From NCBI RefSeq assembly GCF_900116805.1, contig NZ_FPBV01000006.1:62001-126000 (forward strand): 64,000 nucleotides of DNA, written 5' to 3'. Position numbers and translations under genes: made by a program. Below the pieces are notes generated by a model that saw only the letters and a list, made by a program, of their open reading frames with translations, was not told where the DNA came from and did no database searches. Position 1 is the stretch's first letter. The number at the start of each line of letters is the position of its first letter. This DNA is from Paenalicyclobacillus macrosporangiidus (GTDB taxonomy: Bacteria > Bacillota > Bacilli > Alicyclobacillales > Alicyclobacillaceae). Shown piece after piece: positions 50,894-59,804 of the stretch.

Positions 50894-52003
50894 TTGACCC
50901 TATCACTTGCCGACATCGTAAACATTACGGTCGAGGTCTCGCCGTCGGCTGCAAGCCCGAACGCCATGAATGTCGGGCTAATCGTGGGCGCTTCGACCGT
51001 CATTCCAACCGCTACCCGGACACGCCAATACAACAGCACTACCGACATGCTGTCAGATGGTTGGACAGGCACAGAACCGGAATACAAGGCCGCGCAGGCA
51101 TATTTTGAGCAATCTCCTGCCCCGTCTGCAGTGGTCATCGGCCGTCAAGATACGACCGCCTCAGAAACTCCTCTGCAGGCTGTGCAGGCGTGCCGCGCCG
51201 CCGATAGCACGTGGTATGGCTGCTATGTATGTGGCGCACAGGACGCGGATATTGAGGCCGTCGCTCAGTATATTGAGACGGCTTCACCTGCGTCCGTCTT
51301 CTTCTACGACACCCAAGATGCCAACGTCGCGTCCGGCACCACGCCGAATGTCATGTCGACTCTGCAGTCTGACAAGTATCACCGGACTCTTGGCATGTAC
51401 AGCACGTCCCAATATGCTGGTGCCGCATTGCTTGGCCGTGCGATGGGTCTGAACACAGGTTTGGCCGGTTCCGCGTTCACTCTCGCTTACAAGAACCTGA
51501 CTGGAGTCACACCGGAGAATCTGACCAGCACCCAGGCCAGCGCTATCCTCGGCTACAACGGCAACATCTACGCCAACTACGGCGGCCAGTACAATCTGCT
51601 TCGGCAGGGAACGATGGCCGATGGCACACCGTTTGACGAGGTGTTGAACCTGGATGTCATCACGGCCGACATCCAAACGTCCGTGATGAACGCGCTGACC
51701 CAGAGCCCGAAGATTCCGCAGACCGAGGATGGCGTAACGATGCTGGTCAACACCATCACGGCGCCGTGCGAACGGGCCCGCATCCGCGGGATGATCGCGC
51801 CTGGTGTGTGGCAAGCGGCTCCGGTGCTCGGGAAACTCAACACCGGAGACACACTTGCGTCCGGCTACCTGGTGCTGGCGGATTCGCTCGCCAACCAGTC
51901 TCAGGCCGACCGTGACGCGCGGAAATCGCCGCCGATCTATGTCTGCTTGAAGATGGCCGGCGCCGTCGAGCATGTGGTCATCGGCGTCATCGTGAACCAG
52001 TGA
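50894..52003 (+). CDS. Tail sheath protein, DUF3383 family
   Basis: A 369-residue protein with IVNITVEVSPSAASPNAMNV, AQAYFEQSPAPSAVVIGRQD, the middle AYKNLTGVTPENLTSTQASA and YANYGGQYNLLRQGTMADG, as in DUF3383 contractile sheath-like proteins. TTG start after TAGGTGA. It establishes that the phage is myovirus-like. Confidence 0.9.
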   Translation: MTLSLADIVNITVEVSPSAASPNAMNVGLIVGASTVIPTATRTRQYNSTTDMLSDGWTGTEPEYKAAQAYFEQSPAPSAVVIGRQDTTASETPLQAVQACRAADSTWYGCYVCGAQDADIEAVAQYIETASPASVFFYDTQDANVASGTTPNVMSTLQSDKYHRTLGMYSTSQYAGAALLGRAMGLNTGLAGSAFTLAYKNLTGVTPENLTSTQASAILGYNGNIYANYGGQYNLLRQGTMADGTPFDEVLNLDVITADIQTSVMNALTQSPKIPQTEDGVTMLVNTITAPCERARIRGMIAPGVWQAAPVLGKLNTGDTLASGYLVLADSLANQSQADRDARKSPPIYVCLKMAGAVEHVVIGVIVNQ

Positions 52004-52017
52004 GGGGGTGACTGACC

Positions 52018-52455
52018 TTGGGAATGACAACCTACAGCTTTGCTGATGTCTCCGCTGTGGTATCTCATCCGTCCCTCGGTCAATATGTGGCCAACGGCGC
52101 TGGCCTTGGCAGCATCCGTGTCACAATGGCCACCGAAAACACCAAGCATGACGTCGCCGCTGATGGGTCCGTCATGGTCACCAAAACCATCGGGAAGAAC
52201 GGCACCATCGCATTCGAGATCCAGCAGACCAGCGGCTTCGATCAGTGGCTGCGCAACTCCTACAACTATCTGTACACGGCTGACACATCTCAATGGGCTC
52301 AGATGTCCATTGTCATCCGCTCGCCTATCATGGGCGACCTGATTACGGCGACGGGTTGCGCATTCAAAATCCGGCCGGAACGCCCGTATGAGGCAGATGG
52401 GCAGAAGGTCACATGGGAGATCATGGCCGCCAACATCGACGAGTTTGTGGCGTGA
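52018..52455 (+). CDS. Tail tube protein, DUF3277 family
   Basis: A 145-residue protein (MTTYSFADVSAVVSHPSLGQ, TKTIGKNGTIAFEIQQTSGF, IRPERPYEADGQKVTWEI) of DUF3277, the tube partner of DUF3383 sheaths. TTG 52018 preferred (GAGGGGG 9 bases upstream); ATG 52024 is alternative. Confidence 0.9.
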   Translation: MGMTTYSFADVSAVVSHPSLGQYVANGAGLGSIRVTMATENTKHDVAADGSVMVTKTIGKNGTIAFEIQQTSGFDQWLRNSYNYLYTADTSQWAQMSIVIRSPIMGDLITATGCAFKIRPERPYEADGQKVTWEIMAANIDEFVA

Positions 52456-52467
52456 GGGGGATAACGC

Positions 52468-52929
52468 ATGGGAGAAAAGTACAAGGACGTCGAAATCAAC
52501 GGCCGTAAATTTCGGATCCGCAAGTTCAGCGCCCGTGATGGCTCGTACATTCTTATCAAGGTGATGAGCATCCTGGCGCCGATGTTTCAGGGGTTGGACC
52601 TGAACCAGGTGCAGAACGTCAAGGACGTCAGCGATGTCGCGTCGAACGGGCTGGATGTCTTCGGGATGATCGCGAAGCTGATCACGCTCTCCGAGTCCGA
52701 CTTCAACTACATCCAGGAGAAATGCTTGCGCGTATGCAGCGAGCACCTGCCGTCCGGGTTCGTGCCGGTCCTGAATGACAACGGGTCCTTCGGCGTTCTC
52801 AACCTCGAGGACGATACGGTGACCGTGCTGGCGCTGACTGCTCACGCGCTCATTTTCAATCTGCAGAGTTTTTTCGCCGGAAGCCCGTTGCAGGGCTTGG
52901 TTGGCGGCCTCTTGGCTACACCCCAGTAA
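52468..52929 (+). CDS. Tail assembly chaperone, short form
   Basis: A 153-residue protein (FRIRKFSARDGSYILIKVMS, LSESDFNYIQEKCLRVCSEH, TVTVLALTAHALIFNLQSFF) between tube and tape-measure genes, where the gpG-type chaperone is expected. Codons near its end form the slippery heptamer T-TTT-TTC (52869-52875); a -1 shift there opens the next frame through to 53120, giving a long gpGT-like form. Confidence 0.85.
   Translation: MGEKYKDVEINGRKFRIRKFSARDGSYILIKVMSILAPMFQGLDLNQVQNVKDVSDVASNGLDVFGMIAKLITLSESDFNYIQEKCLRVCSEHLPSGFVPVLNDNGSFGVLNLEDDTVTVLALTAHALIFNLQSFFAGSPLQGLVGGLLATPQ
52869..52875 (+). promoter_or_regulatory. -1 frameshift slippery site T-TTT-TTC
   Basis: In frame as AGT TTT TTC. After slipping one base back, the frame continues CGC CGG AAG and stays open, with no stop, through 52932 and on to 53120. 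GC-rich sequence downstream could form a stimulatory structure. Confidence 0.75.
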
Positions 52930-52931
52930 GG

Positions 52932-53120
52932 TTGGTCAATGTCGACGAGTTCCTCTACGCGCCAGTAATGGCGGGATTCTGGACGCATCGGGATCTCGTG
53001 GAGGACGTGTTCGACATCGACGACCTGTTGGACGCGCACGAGATGCTCAGTGTTCGCTTCGAGAATGAGTGGCGCGCTCGCGAAGCTGCTGAGAGATTCC
53101 GACAGCGTCCCTATGGCTGA
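52932..53120 (+). CDS. Tail assembly chaperone, -1 frameshift C-terminal part
   Basis: Read as a separate gene from a TTG at 52932 it gives 62 residues (VNVDEFLYAPVMAGFWTHRD, LVEDVFDIDDLLDAHEMLSV), but there is no good ribosome site and the frame is already open from 52875, so it is best understood as the gpT-like extension of the chaperone made by -1 frameshifting. Its 3' end overlaps the reverse-strand Pmp3 gene by 74 bases. Confidence 0.75.
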   Translation: MVNVDEFLYAPVMAGFWTHRDLVEDVFDIDDLLDAHEMLSVRFENEWRAREAAERFRQRPYG

Positions 53121-53319
53121 CGCGTGCTGAGGCGATAACGGCGCGCTCGACACGCTTCAATGCTCGCTCTTCGTAGAAACTCTTGACCACGAATAGGGCA
53201 TGAACGATGCCGGGTATCAAACCGAAACACCACAGGATCAGGTTAAGCAAGGCTGACAATGGCTTGCCACAGAAAAGCACTGCTACCGGCGGCAGAACGA
53301 TAGCCAGGAAGTATCTCAT
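53047..53319 (-). CDS. Pmp3/YqaE-family small membrane protein
   Basis: A 90-residue protein on the reverse strand inside the tail operon. Residues 2-45 form the two-helix Pmp3 signature (FLAIVLPPVAVLFCGKPLSA, LLNLILWCFGLIPGIVHALF) and are followed by a charged tail. In bacteria and yeast such proteins affect membrane potential or stress response. ATG 53319 with GGAGGGG upstream and its own promoter. A likely cargo (moron) gene. Confidence 0.88.
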   Translation of the reverse strand: MRYFLAIVLPPVAVLFCGKPLSALLNLILWCFGLIPGIVHALFVVKSFYEERALKRVERAVIASARVSHRDAVGISQQLRERATHSRSEH

Positions 53320-53342
53320 CCTTACCCCTCCTTTGACGACAT

Positions 53343-53351
53343 AGTATACCA
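53343..53351 (-). promoter_or_regulatory. Extended -10 promoter for the Pmp3 gene
   Basis: On the minus strand TG-G-TATACT, 24 bases before the ATG at 53319. No -35 consensus, as expected for an extended -10 promoter. Confidence 0.55.
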
Positions 53352-53396
53352 GCACATGCCATGTTGGCGAGAGTTTTCAGTTAGGAGGTGAGACGC

Positions 53397-54944
53397 ATGA
53401 TTGAGACCATCAAGGAATACCTGGTGTCGCTCGGTTTCCAAGTGGACAATAACTCTTTCGGCCAGGCAAACAAGGCGGTGAAGTCTATTGAAAAGGGGCT
53501 GGCCAAAATTGCACCCGCGGCCGTTGCCAGTTTCGCAAAGGCGTCTCTTGCCATGGCTGGCTTGGTCACGGCAACCGTCGCCGGAACTGCTAAGTTTCTG
53601 GACAGCCTCGGGAACCAACAGATCCAGATGGAGATGTTGGCTCGACAGATGTGGACCACCCAACAGCAGGCGCAAGCGTTCAGCGCTACGCTGCGGGCCA
53701 TGGGCACAAATCTGCAAGCGCTGTATCTCAGCCCGACATTGATGCAGCAGTACCAACAGTTAAACGCGTTGGCACTGCAAATGCAGAGGCAGATGCCGTC
53801 CGACTACACCGAGCAGATACAGATGGTTCAATCGGTCTCCCTCCAGTTCAAGCAGATGCGTCTGGAAGCGTACTACGCCCTCCAATGGATCGGGTACTAT
53901 TTCATCAAGTACATGGCGGGCCCCATCGGCAGCGTCCGGAATGCGTTGCAGTCCCTCAATACGATCATCATCAAGAACATGCCGTCCTGGACCAAGCATG
54001 TGGCTGAGGTCATGGCGTCTTTCATGCAGGCAGGGGTGTACATCGTCTCGGCCTTGAGCAGTGTCTACCACTGGCTGCAGACGATTCTGTCGTACATGCC
54101 CGGCTGGTCAAAAGGAGTAATCGCAGCTATCGCAGCGCTTGGAATCGCGTTGGCTGCCAATCCGTTTGGACAGTTCATGTTCGCATTGGGCGCCGTGGTT
54201 GTATTGTTGGATGACTTCGAGACGTACATCCATGGTGGAAAAGCTGCACTCGGTCCACTGTGGCAGTGGCTAATGAAGGTTACGGACGGCCTCAAACAGT
54301 TTGGCAACGCCTCTTCCATCGGCGAACGCGTGCGGTCGGCCTTCGAGGCGCTGGGCAAGACCTTCCAAGACGTCGCGGGCTGGTTCAAAAACATGGTCAA
54401 GACGCTAAGCGACAATGGAACCTTTGCGGCGCTTGGCCATTCGGTGAAGGACGTTGCGGATGCAGTGGATGGTCTGATCAAGTCCATCGGACACCTATTC
54501 GGCGTCCTGACCAACAGTCAGAACAAGTCCGATCTCGAGAACTTCGGTATGCTCATGATCAAGGTCGTCGAAATCATCGTCAAGACTATCGCCATGGCTA
54601 TCGAGGAAGTGGCGGGTCTTGTCGGTTTGGTGTCGGATGTTCTGCGCGGCAATTGGCAGGGTGCCTGGAACGATATTAAATCGATGTTGACCGGTCAGAA
54701 CCTGGCCAATGCCGGTATTATCTCGCCGCACTTCGTGGCTGGTGCCATGGGACCTCCGATTGGTCCGCCATCCTTCCCGTACATGTTCAAGCCAGCTGCC
54801 AACACGACGACGACCACGAACAACAACGTCACGATCAACCAGACTAACCACATACAGGCCACGGACCCACAGGGGACAGTGAACGCCATCCAGAATCAGA
54901 TGACGCCTATCCTGATGCAGAATCTGCGGGGGATGGTGCGATGA
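53397..54944 (+). CDS. Tape measure protein
   Basis: A 515-residue tail-length protein. It has helical ends, hydrophobic segments (ASLAMAGLVTATVAGTAKFL; VIAAIAALGIALAANPFGQF) and a low-complexity Thr/Asn tract (TTTTTNNNVTINQTNH) near the C-terminus. It is short for a tape measure, implying a tail near 70-80 nm (inference from about 1.5 angstrom per residue). ATG 53397 with AGGAGGTGAGACGC. Confidence 0.9.
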   Translation: MIETIKEYLVSLGFQVDNNSFGQANKAVKSIEKGLAKIAPAAVASFAKASLAMAGLVTATVAGTAKFLDSLGNQQIQMEMLARQMWTTQQQAQAFSATLRAMGTNLQALYLSPTLMQQYQQLNALALQMQRQMPSDYTEQIQMVQSVSLQFKQMRLEAYYALQWIGYYFIKYMAGPIGSVRNALQSLNTIIIKNMPSWTKHVAEVMASFMQAGVYIVSALSSVYHWLQTILSYMPGWSKGVIAAIAALGIALAANPFGQFMFALGAVVVLLDDFETYIHGGKAALGPLWQWLMKVTDGLKQFGNASSIGERVRSAFEALGKTFQDVAGWFKNMVKTLSDNGTFAALGHSVKDVADAVDGLIKSIGHLFGVLTNSQNKSDLENFGMLMIKVVEIIVKTIAMAIEEVAGLVGLVSDVLRGNWQGAWNDIKSMLTGQNLANAGIISPHFVAGAMGPPIGPPSFPYMFKPAANTTTTTNNNVTINQTNHIQATDPQGTVNAIQNQMTPILMQNLRGMVR

Positions 54945-55825
54945 CCACGACGTATCCAGCCGTCAAGGCTACGGTCAATGGCAAACCCTATCAGGCCATC
55001 GCGGTCAATTGGGTAACATACCTGATCTGGACGGTCGCGCGCGATACAGGATGCAACCTTACTAAGGTTGCGTATGGAGACGTCGAGATCAACGGCGTCA
55101 AGCCGCCGCAGGTGACCTACAACGGGAACACCTACATCCAGTGGTCATCGATCCCGACCATCGATCCGAATCCGACCAAGGCAAGCGATGGAACGTGGCA
55201 GTTCCGTACGTCTGCCGCTGCGGCGTCCACACAGGACACCGGCAGTAGTTCCAGTACGTCGCCCATCCTGGATCTCACCGCACCCAACATCAAAAGTTGG
55301 GTCTACGCGAAGACGAACATCGGCGGCTGGTTCTTCGACGCCATCCTGAACACAACACACACAAGTACGCTCACGATCACGAGCCATCCGGTGCAGATCG
55401 GTTCGTCGGTGTCTGACTACGCGTTTATGCAACCTCGAACGCTGTCCATGAGCGTGGGAATGTCAGATGCGGCGACAAGCTTCATACCGGGCCAGTTCTC
55501 TGGGGGCTCCTCTCGCTCTGTGGAAGCCTGGAAGGTTCTGCAGCAGCTCCAGGCCCTGCGGGTGCCGATCCAGGTGTACACGCGATTGGGCTTGTATCAG
55601 AACATGCTGATCCGGTCCTTAACCACTCAGGAGGACTATACGACCGCAACCGGTCTGCGGTGCACGGTGGATATGCAGGAGTTGCTCGTGGCGACTGTCC
55701 AGGTCGTGAAGGTGAGCTCAAACCCGGCGGTGACAGATAACTCGGCGAAAGGGAGTAAGCAGCCGCAGACGGTTCCGCCATCCATCCTGTCTCTGCTCGG
55801 CCAGTTACTGTCTGGTAGCAAGTGA
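54941..55825 (+). CDS. Dit-like baseplate/distal tail protein
   Basis: A 294-residue protein. The N-terminus contains a small strand-rich part (YPAVKATVNGKPYQAIAVNW) and the C-terminal half VQIGSSVSDYAFMQPRTLSM, WKVLQQLQALRVPIQVYTRL, MLIRSLTTQEDYTTATGLRC matches the Dit-like phage tail N-domain family. It links tube and baseplate. Overlaps the tape-measure stop. Confidence 0.82.
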   Translation: MTTTYPAVKATVNGKPYQAIAVNWVTYLIWTVARDTGCNLTKVAYGDVEINGVKPPQVTYNGNTYIQWSSIPTIDPNPTKASDGTWQFRTSAAAASTQDTGSSSSTSPILDLTAPNIKSWVYAKTNIGGWFFDAILNTTHTSTLTITSHPVQIGSSVSDYAFMQPRTLSMSVGMSDAATSFIPGQFSGGSSRSVEAWKVLQQLQALRVPIQVYTRLGLYQNMLIRSLTTQEDYTTATGLRCTVDMQELLVATVQVVKVSSNPAVTDNSAKGSKQPQTVPPSILSLLGQLLSGSK

Positions 55826-55835
55826 GGTGATAACC

Positions 55836-56177
55836 ATGGCCAGCGTAGTTATCCCGCTGACTCCCGGAACAAACCAGAGTCTGTCCTGCACGCTTCCCGT
55901 CGACTCGCGCAACATCACTCTGATGTTCCAGTTCACCTACAACTCCATCGGCGGCTATTGGTTTATGACTGTGAAGGACAAGACGGGCACGGTGTTGCTG
56001 GATGGTGTGCCGTTGGTCACCGGGCAATACCCAGCCGCCAACCTTTTGCGACAGTATCAGTACCTAGGCATCGGCAGCGCATATGTCGTGCCAGCCAGTA
56101 GCGCGTTGACGGGTGATCCCGACTTCAACTCCTTGGGCAGTGATTACGTTCTGGTGTGGTCCGATACGGCGGCGTGA
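55836..56177 (+). CDS. Baseplate plug protein
   Basis: A 113-residue protein: IPLTPGTNQSLSCTLPVDSR, FTYNSIGGYWFMTVKDKTGT, LVTGQYPAANLLRQYQYLGI; the characteristic layout of phage baseplate plug proteins. ATG 55836 with GAGGTGATAACC. Confidence 0.85.
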   Translation: MASVVIPLTPGTNQSLSCTLPVDSRNITLMFQFTYNSIGGYWFMTVKDKTGTVLLDGVPLVTGQYPAANLLRQYQYLGIGSAYVVPASSALTGDPDFNSLGSDYVLVWSDTAA

Positions 56178-56188
56178 GGTGATATGCG

Positions 56189-57673
56189 ATGGCGGTCACG
56201 ATCTCGGCATACGTGGCAGAACTGGCGCAGATGGTCTCTCAGGCGACGGGCCTGGACCAAAATGTTGTCCTTGCTCACTGGAACGCCGAGGAAGGTGTCG
56301 GGAGCGCCAATTGGCCGAACAACAACCCGGCAGGTATCCGGCCCGGAAACTCTGCCGTCGACAAATTAGCTGTTGGGGTCAACTCCTACGGATTCGACAT
56401 CTTTCCGTCTCCCGCGGCGGGGGCCCAGGCGTATGCCACGCTGATCAATACGGACGTCAACTATGCCGGGGTTCGCACGGCCGCAAAAACAGGCAACCCC
56501 ATAGCACAACTGCAGGCCATCGTGCAAAGCCCGTGGGATGAAGGTCACTACGGCGGGGACGGTCATCTGCTGTATCAGTCCTACACCGCCATTACCGGCA
56601 AGAACGTGACGATCACCGCGGATTCGTACGGAAGCAATTACACCTACCCTGCCATGCAGGATGACCAGACGGCGATCAACAACCAGATTAGCTTCCCGCC
56701 CACGAACTACAGTGTAGTGGCTAACAGCCAGCGCACTGGCGACATCCTGTATGGTCGCAGGTATCGGATCATCGTCAGCAACAAGAGCGGGATCGCGCTG
56801 GATGTGTCGGACCTGCATGTGTCCTTCGACGTCGTGAAGACCATCAACCAACAGCCGAACTACAGCACGGTCGTGATTTACAACCTCAACCCGACCACGG
56901 AGAACTTCATCATTTTGGAGGGCGACCACATCACGATCGAGGCGGGATACGTCGGGTCACAGTATGGCGTGATCTTCGATGGCGACATCATCCTGCCCAT
57001 CCGGGACAAGGCCGACAACGTGACATACCGTCTGACGCTGTATGCACTCGATTCGCACCGCCAACTGAATCAGGCGTTCGCCAACTTCACGCTGAACAAA
57101 GGCCAGTCCGCACGGAGTCTGATCGAAAATCTCGCCAGCAAGACGACGGTTCCCACGCCCCTTGGCTTCATATCGGACAAGCTGAGCACGACGCAACTGC
57201 CGCGTGGTAAAGCTGTGTTTGGGCTGGCCCGGGACTATCTGCGGCAGATCGCGCAGACCAACAGCATGGCGTTCTACGCTGAGAATGGGGAGATCAACTT
57301 CATCCACGCGACAGACTTGCCGCAGGGCGAGATTTTCGACCTGACCCCGGCGTCCGGATTGATTGGAGAACCGGCCCAGCAAGACCTGGGCGTGGCGTTC
57401 CGGTGCCTGCTTAACCCGCGCTTGACCATCAACTCCTTCGTGCATATCGACAGCAGCCTTATCCAGGCTCAGGCATATCAAATTGGTCAGGTCCCGCGGC
57501 CCCTTGACAGCGAAGGGATCTACCGGGTGATCAGCGTGGAGCATAGCGGGGATACGCGCGATACGAATTGGTACACCGGTTGCGTGACCGTCTCCCAGGC
57601 CGGCGGAATCCCCGGGTCGCTCACGCCGAGCGTCCCCGGCATGATCAGCACGACGACGGCTTCACCGTGGTGA
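56189..57673 (+). CDS. Baseplate hub protein with N-terminal lysozyme-like domain
   Basis: A 494-residue two-part protein. Residues 1-150 look like a muramidase/glucosaminidase-type domain (TGLDQNVVLAHWNAEEGVGS with a candidate catalytic Glu, NNPAGIRPGNSAVD, VNSYGFDIFPSPAAGAQAYA). Residues ~185-480 are the hub (gp27/protein-D-like): VSFDVVKTINQQPNYSTVVI, GDHITIEAGYVGSQYGVIFD, NKGQSARSLIENLASKTTV. The fusion would place a wall-degrading domain in the baseplate centre. ATG 56189 follows GAGGTGATATGCG. Confidence 0.82.
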   Translation: MAVTISAYVAELAQMVSQATGLDQNVVLAHWNAEEGVGSANWPNNNPAGIRPGNSAVDKLAVGVNSYGFDIFPSPAAGAQAYATLINTDVNYAGVRTAAKTGNPIAQLQAIVQSPWDEGHYGGDGHLLYQSYTAITGKNVTITADSYGSNYTYPAMQDDQTAINNQISFPPTNYSVVANSQRTGDILYGRRYRIIVSNKSGIALDVSDLHVSFDVVKTINQQPNYSTVVIYNLNPTTENFIILEGDHITIEAGYVGSQYGVIFDGDIILPIRDKADNVTYRLTLYALDSHRQLNQAFANFTLNKGQSARSLIENLASKTTVPTPLGFISDKLSTTQLPRGKAVFGLARDYLRQIAQTNSMAFYAENGEINFIHATDLPQGEIFDLTPASGLIGEPAQQDLGVAFRCLLNPRLTINSFVHIDSSLIQAQAYQIGQVPRPLDSEGIYRVISVEHSGDTRDTNWYTGCVTVSQAGGIPGSLTPSVPGMISTTTASPW

Positions 57674-57685
57674 GGTGGTGAGGGT

Positions 57686-58237
57686 ATGGCTATTCCGATC
57701 AGTCAACGGATCCCTAATAACGAAGAGGAGTTCTACCGCCAGATGATGGAGGCGTGGGCGCGGACCATTCGCGTCGCCATCCCTGGCATCATCCAGTCCT
57801 TTGATCCTGTTGAGCAGACGGTTACGGTACAGCCTGCCATCCGTGAGCGAATCCAAGATCCCAACACCCTCGAGCACTCATGGGTCAATCTTCCGCTTTT
57901 GGTCGACGTGCCGGTTGTGCTCCCGAGGGCAGGCGGATTCTCGATCACGTTCCCGATCCAAAAGGGAGACGAGTGCTTGGTGGTCTTCGGCGATATGTGC
58001 ATGGATGCCTGGTGGGCGAATGGTGGCGTTCAGAACCAGATGGAGACCCGACGGCACGACTTATCGGATGGCTTCGCCATCGTCGGGGTCACGTCACAGC
58101 CGCGCAGACTCAGCGGTTGGTCGACGGACGCCTTGCAGATACGGACGGACGACGGCGCCACCTACATCAGCGTCAAGCCGGGGGAGATCGATCTGGTGGC
58201 CTCCACGGTTAAGGTGAACGGGACTGTCATCGGATAG
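57686..58237 (+). CDS. Baseplate spike protein, Gp138 N-terminal-domain family
   Basis: A 183-residue protein with RIPNNEEEFYRQMMEAWART, VAIPGIIQSFDPVEQTVTVQ, the OB-like core LPRAGGFSITFPIQKGDECL, and a beta-helical end (DDGATYISVKPGEIDLVAST). This is the membrane-piercing tip. Confidence 0.92.
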   Translation: MAIPISQRIPNNEEEFYRQMMEAWARTIRVAIPGIIQSFDPVEQTVTVQPAIRERIQDPNTLEHSWVNLPLLVDVPVVLPRAGGFSITFPIQKGDECLVVFGDMCMDAWWANGGVQNQMETRRHDLSDGFAIVGVTSQPRRLSGWSTDALQIRTDDGATYISVKPGEIDLVASTVKVNGTVIG

Positions 58238-58240
58238 GGA

Positions 58241-58612
58241 GTGGTCGACTTGATCTATCGCAAGCTGTCTCCGACCGGGGACTATACATTCGGCGGGAAC
58301 GCGAACGACTTTTATTCTGGCACCACCGCCGTTGCGCAGGCCATCTATACATCGCTTCGGCTGCTCCAAGGCGAGTGGTGGGAAGACACCTCGCGGGGGC
58401 TGCCTCTGTTCCAGAGCATCCTGGGTCAACCGGGCACGCCTGAACATGTCCGCGCCATCGACATGCTGGTTCAGGAGACGATCCTGAAAGTCCAGGACGT
58501 CGTGCAGATCAAGTCTTTCCAAAGCAGCTACGCCAACCGGGAGTATGCAATTCAATCATGTATTGTGCAGACGAAGTATGGCGATGTCGTACTGGAGGGG
58601 GTGACCTTCTAG
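58241..58612 (+). CDS. Baseplate wedge protein, gp25-like/DUF2634-like
   Basis: A 123-residue protein: FYSGTTAVAQAIYTSLRLLQ, GEWWEDTSRGLPLFQSILGQ, ETILKVQDVVQIKSFQSSYA. The LxLLxGEWxxD region fits baseplate wedge components next to gpJ. GTG 58241; TTG 58250 has better spacing from GGGAG. Confidence 0.85.
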   Translation: MVDLIYRKLSPTGDYTFGGNANDFYSGTTAVAQAIYTSLRLLQGEWWEDTSRGLPLFQSILGQPGTPEHVRAIDMLVQETILKVQDVVQIKSFQSSYANREYAIQSCIVQTKYGDVVLEGVTF

Positions 58613-59791
58613 GTGGCCTATTTTGCTCCGTACATTGACGCAACGGGAATTCACATCCCGACCTATCAAGACATCGTGAATCAGTTGGTGGCCGATGCTC
58701 AATCTATTTTTGGCGCCGACATCTATCTGCAGCCGGACTCGCAAGACTATCAATGGATCTCGGCCTTCGCGAGCATCATCTACGACTCATACCTGCTGGC
58801 GCAGGCGGTCTACAACAGCCGCGGGCCTGCCACAGCGGTCGGAAGTGGGCTGGATGTGATCGTCGGGATAAATGGTCTGCAGCGCAAACCAGCCGTGTAC
58901 TCCACGTGCCCGGTGGTGCTGACTGGAACTCCGGGCACAACCATCACCAACGGTGTTGTCGGAGACGTGAACGGGAACAACTGGTCTCTCCCGACGCCGG
59001 TCATCATCCCGAGCAGCGGCACGATCACCGTGCAGGCCACGTGCCAAACAGAAGGCGCCATTGTCGCGAATCCTGGCGACATCAACACCATTGTGACGCC
59101 GACTCTTGGATGGTCTGCCGTGACCAATACGGTCGCTGCGACGGTTGGATCCCCGGTGGAAACGGATGCGCAATTACGCGCGCGGCAGGTGATGAGCACC
59201 GCACAGCCCAGCCAATCCATCCTTGATGGATTGAAAGGGGCGATCGCCGCCATAGCTGGAGTGACAAGGTTCGCGGTCTACGAAAACGACACGAACGCCA
59301 CTGATGCGAACGGGTTGCCACCGCACTCCATTTGCTGCGTGGTGGAGGGTGGCACGCCACAAGACATTGGCAACGCGATCTTCACCCGAAAGACTCCAGG
59401 ATGCGCGACGGTCGGATCTACGTCCGTTCAGGTCACCGACTCCTACGGTGTAGCCACAACCATCCGCTATGACGTACCGACATATGTGGACATCGACGTC
59501 GCCATCACCGTCAAGCAATTGTCCGGGTACACGTCGGACACAACTGCAGCCATCCAAAGTGCGGTGGCCGACTTCCTCAACGGGCTTCCCATCGGCGGAG
59601 ACGTCTACATCTCAAGCCTGTGGGGAGCGGCCTTGTCGGTCAACGCGGCACTCAGCAGCCCGACGTTCAGCATCACTAGTCTACAGGCGGCTGTGCACAG
59701 CCAAACGCTTGGTACGGCTGACATTCCAATCGCGTACAACCAGGTGGCCCGCGGGAATCCCTCCTACGTGACCGTCAACTTCACGAGCTAG
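58613..59791 (+). CDS. Baseplate J/gp47-family protein
   Basis: A 392-residue wedge protein with IPTYQDIVNQLVADAQSIFG, VGSGLDVIVGINGLQRKPAV, ETDAQLRARQVMSTAQPSQS and GVTRFAVYENDTNATDANGL, PPHSICCVVEGGTPQDIGNA, all typical of the gpJ family. GTG start after GGAGGGGGTGA. Confidence 0.95.
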   Translation: MAYFAPYIDATGIHIPTYQDIVNQLVADAQSIFGADIYLQPDSQDYQWISAFASIIYDSYLLAQAVYNSRGPATAVGSGLDVIVGINGLQRKPAVYSTCPVVLTGTPGTTITNGVVGDVNGNNWSLPTPVIIPSSGTITVQATCQTEGAIVANPGDINTIVTPTLGWSAVTNTVAATVGSPVETDAQLRARQVMSTAQPSQSILDGLKGAIAAIAGVTRFAVYENDTNATDANGLPPHSICCVVEGGTPQDIGNAIFTRKTPGCATVGSTSVQVTDSYGVATTIRYDVPTYVDIDVAITVKQLSGYTSDTTAAIQSAVADFLNGLPIGGDVYISSLWGAALSVNAALSSPTFSITSLQAAVHSQTLGTADIPIAYNQVARGNPSYVTVNFTS

Positions 59792-59804
59792 GCGGTGAGG
59801 CAGC

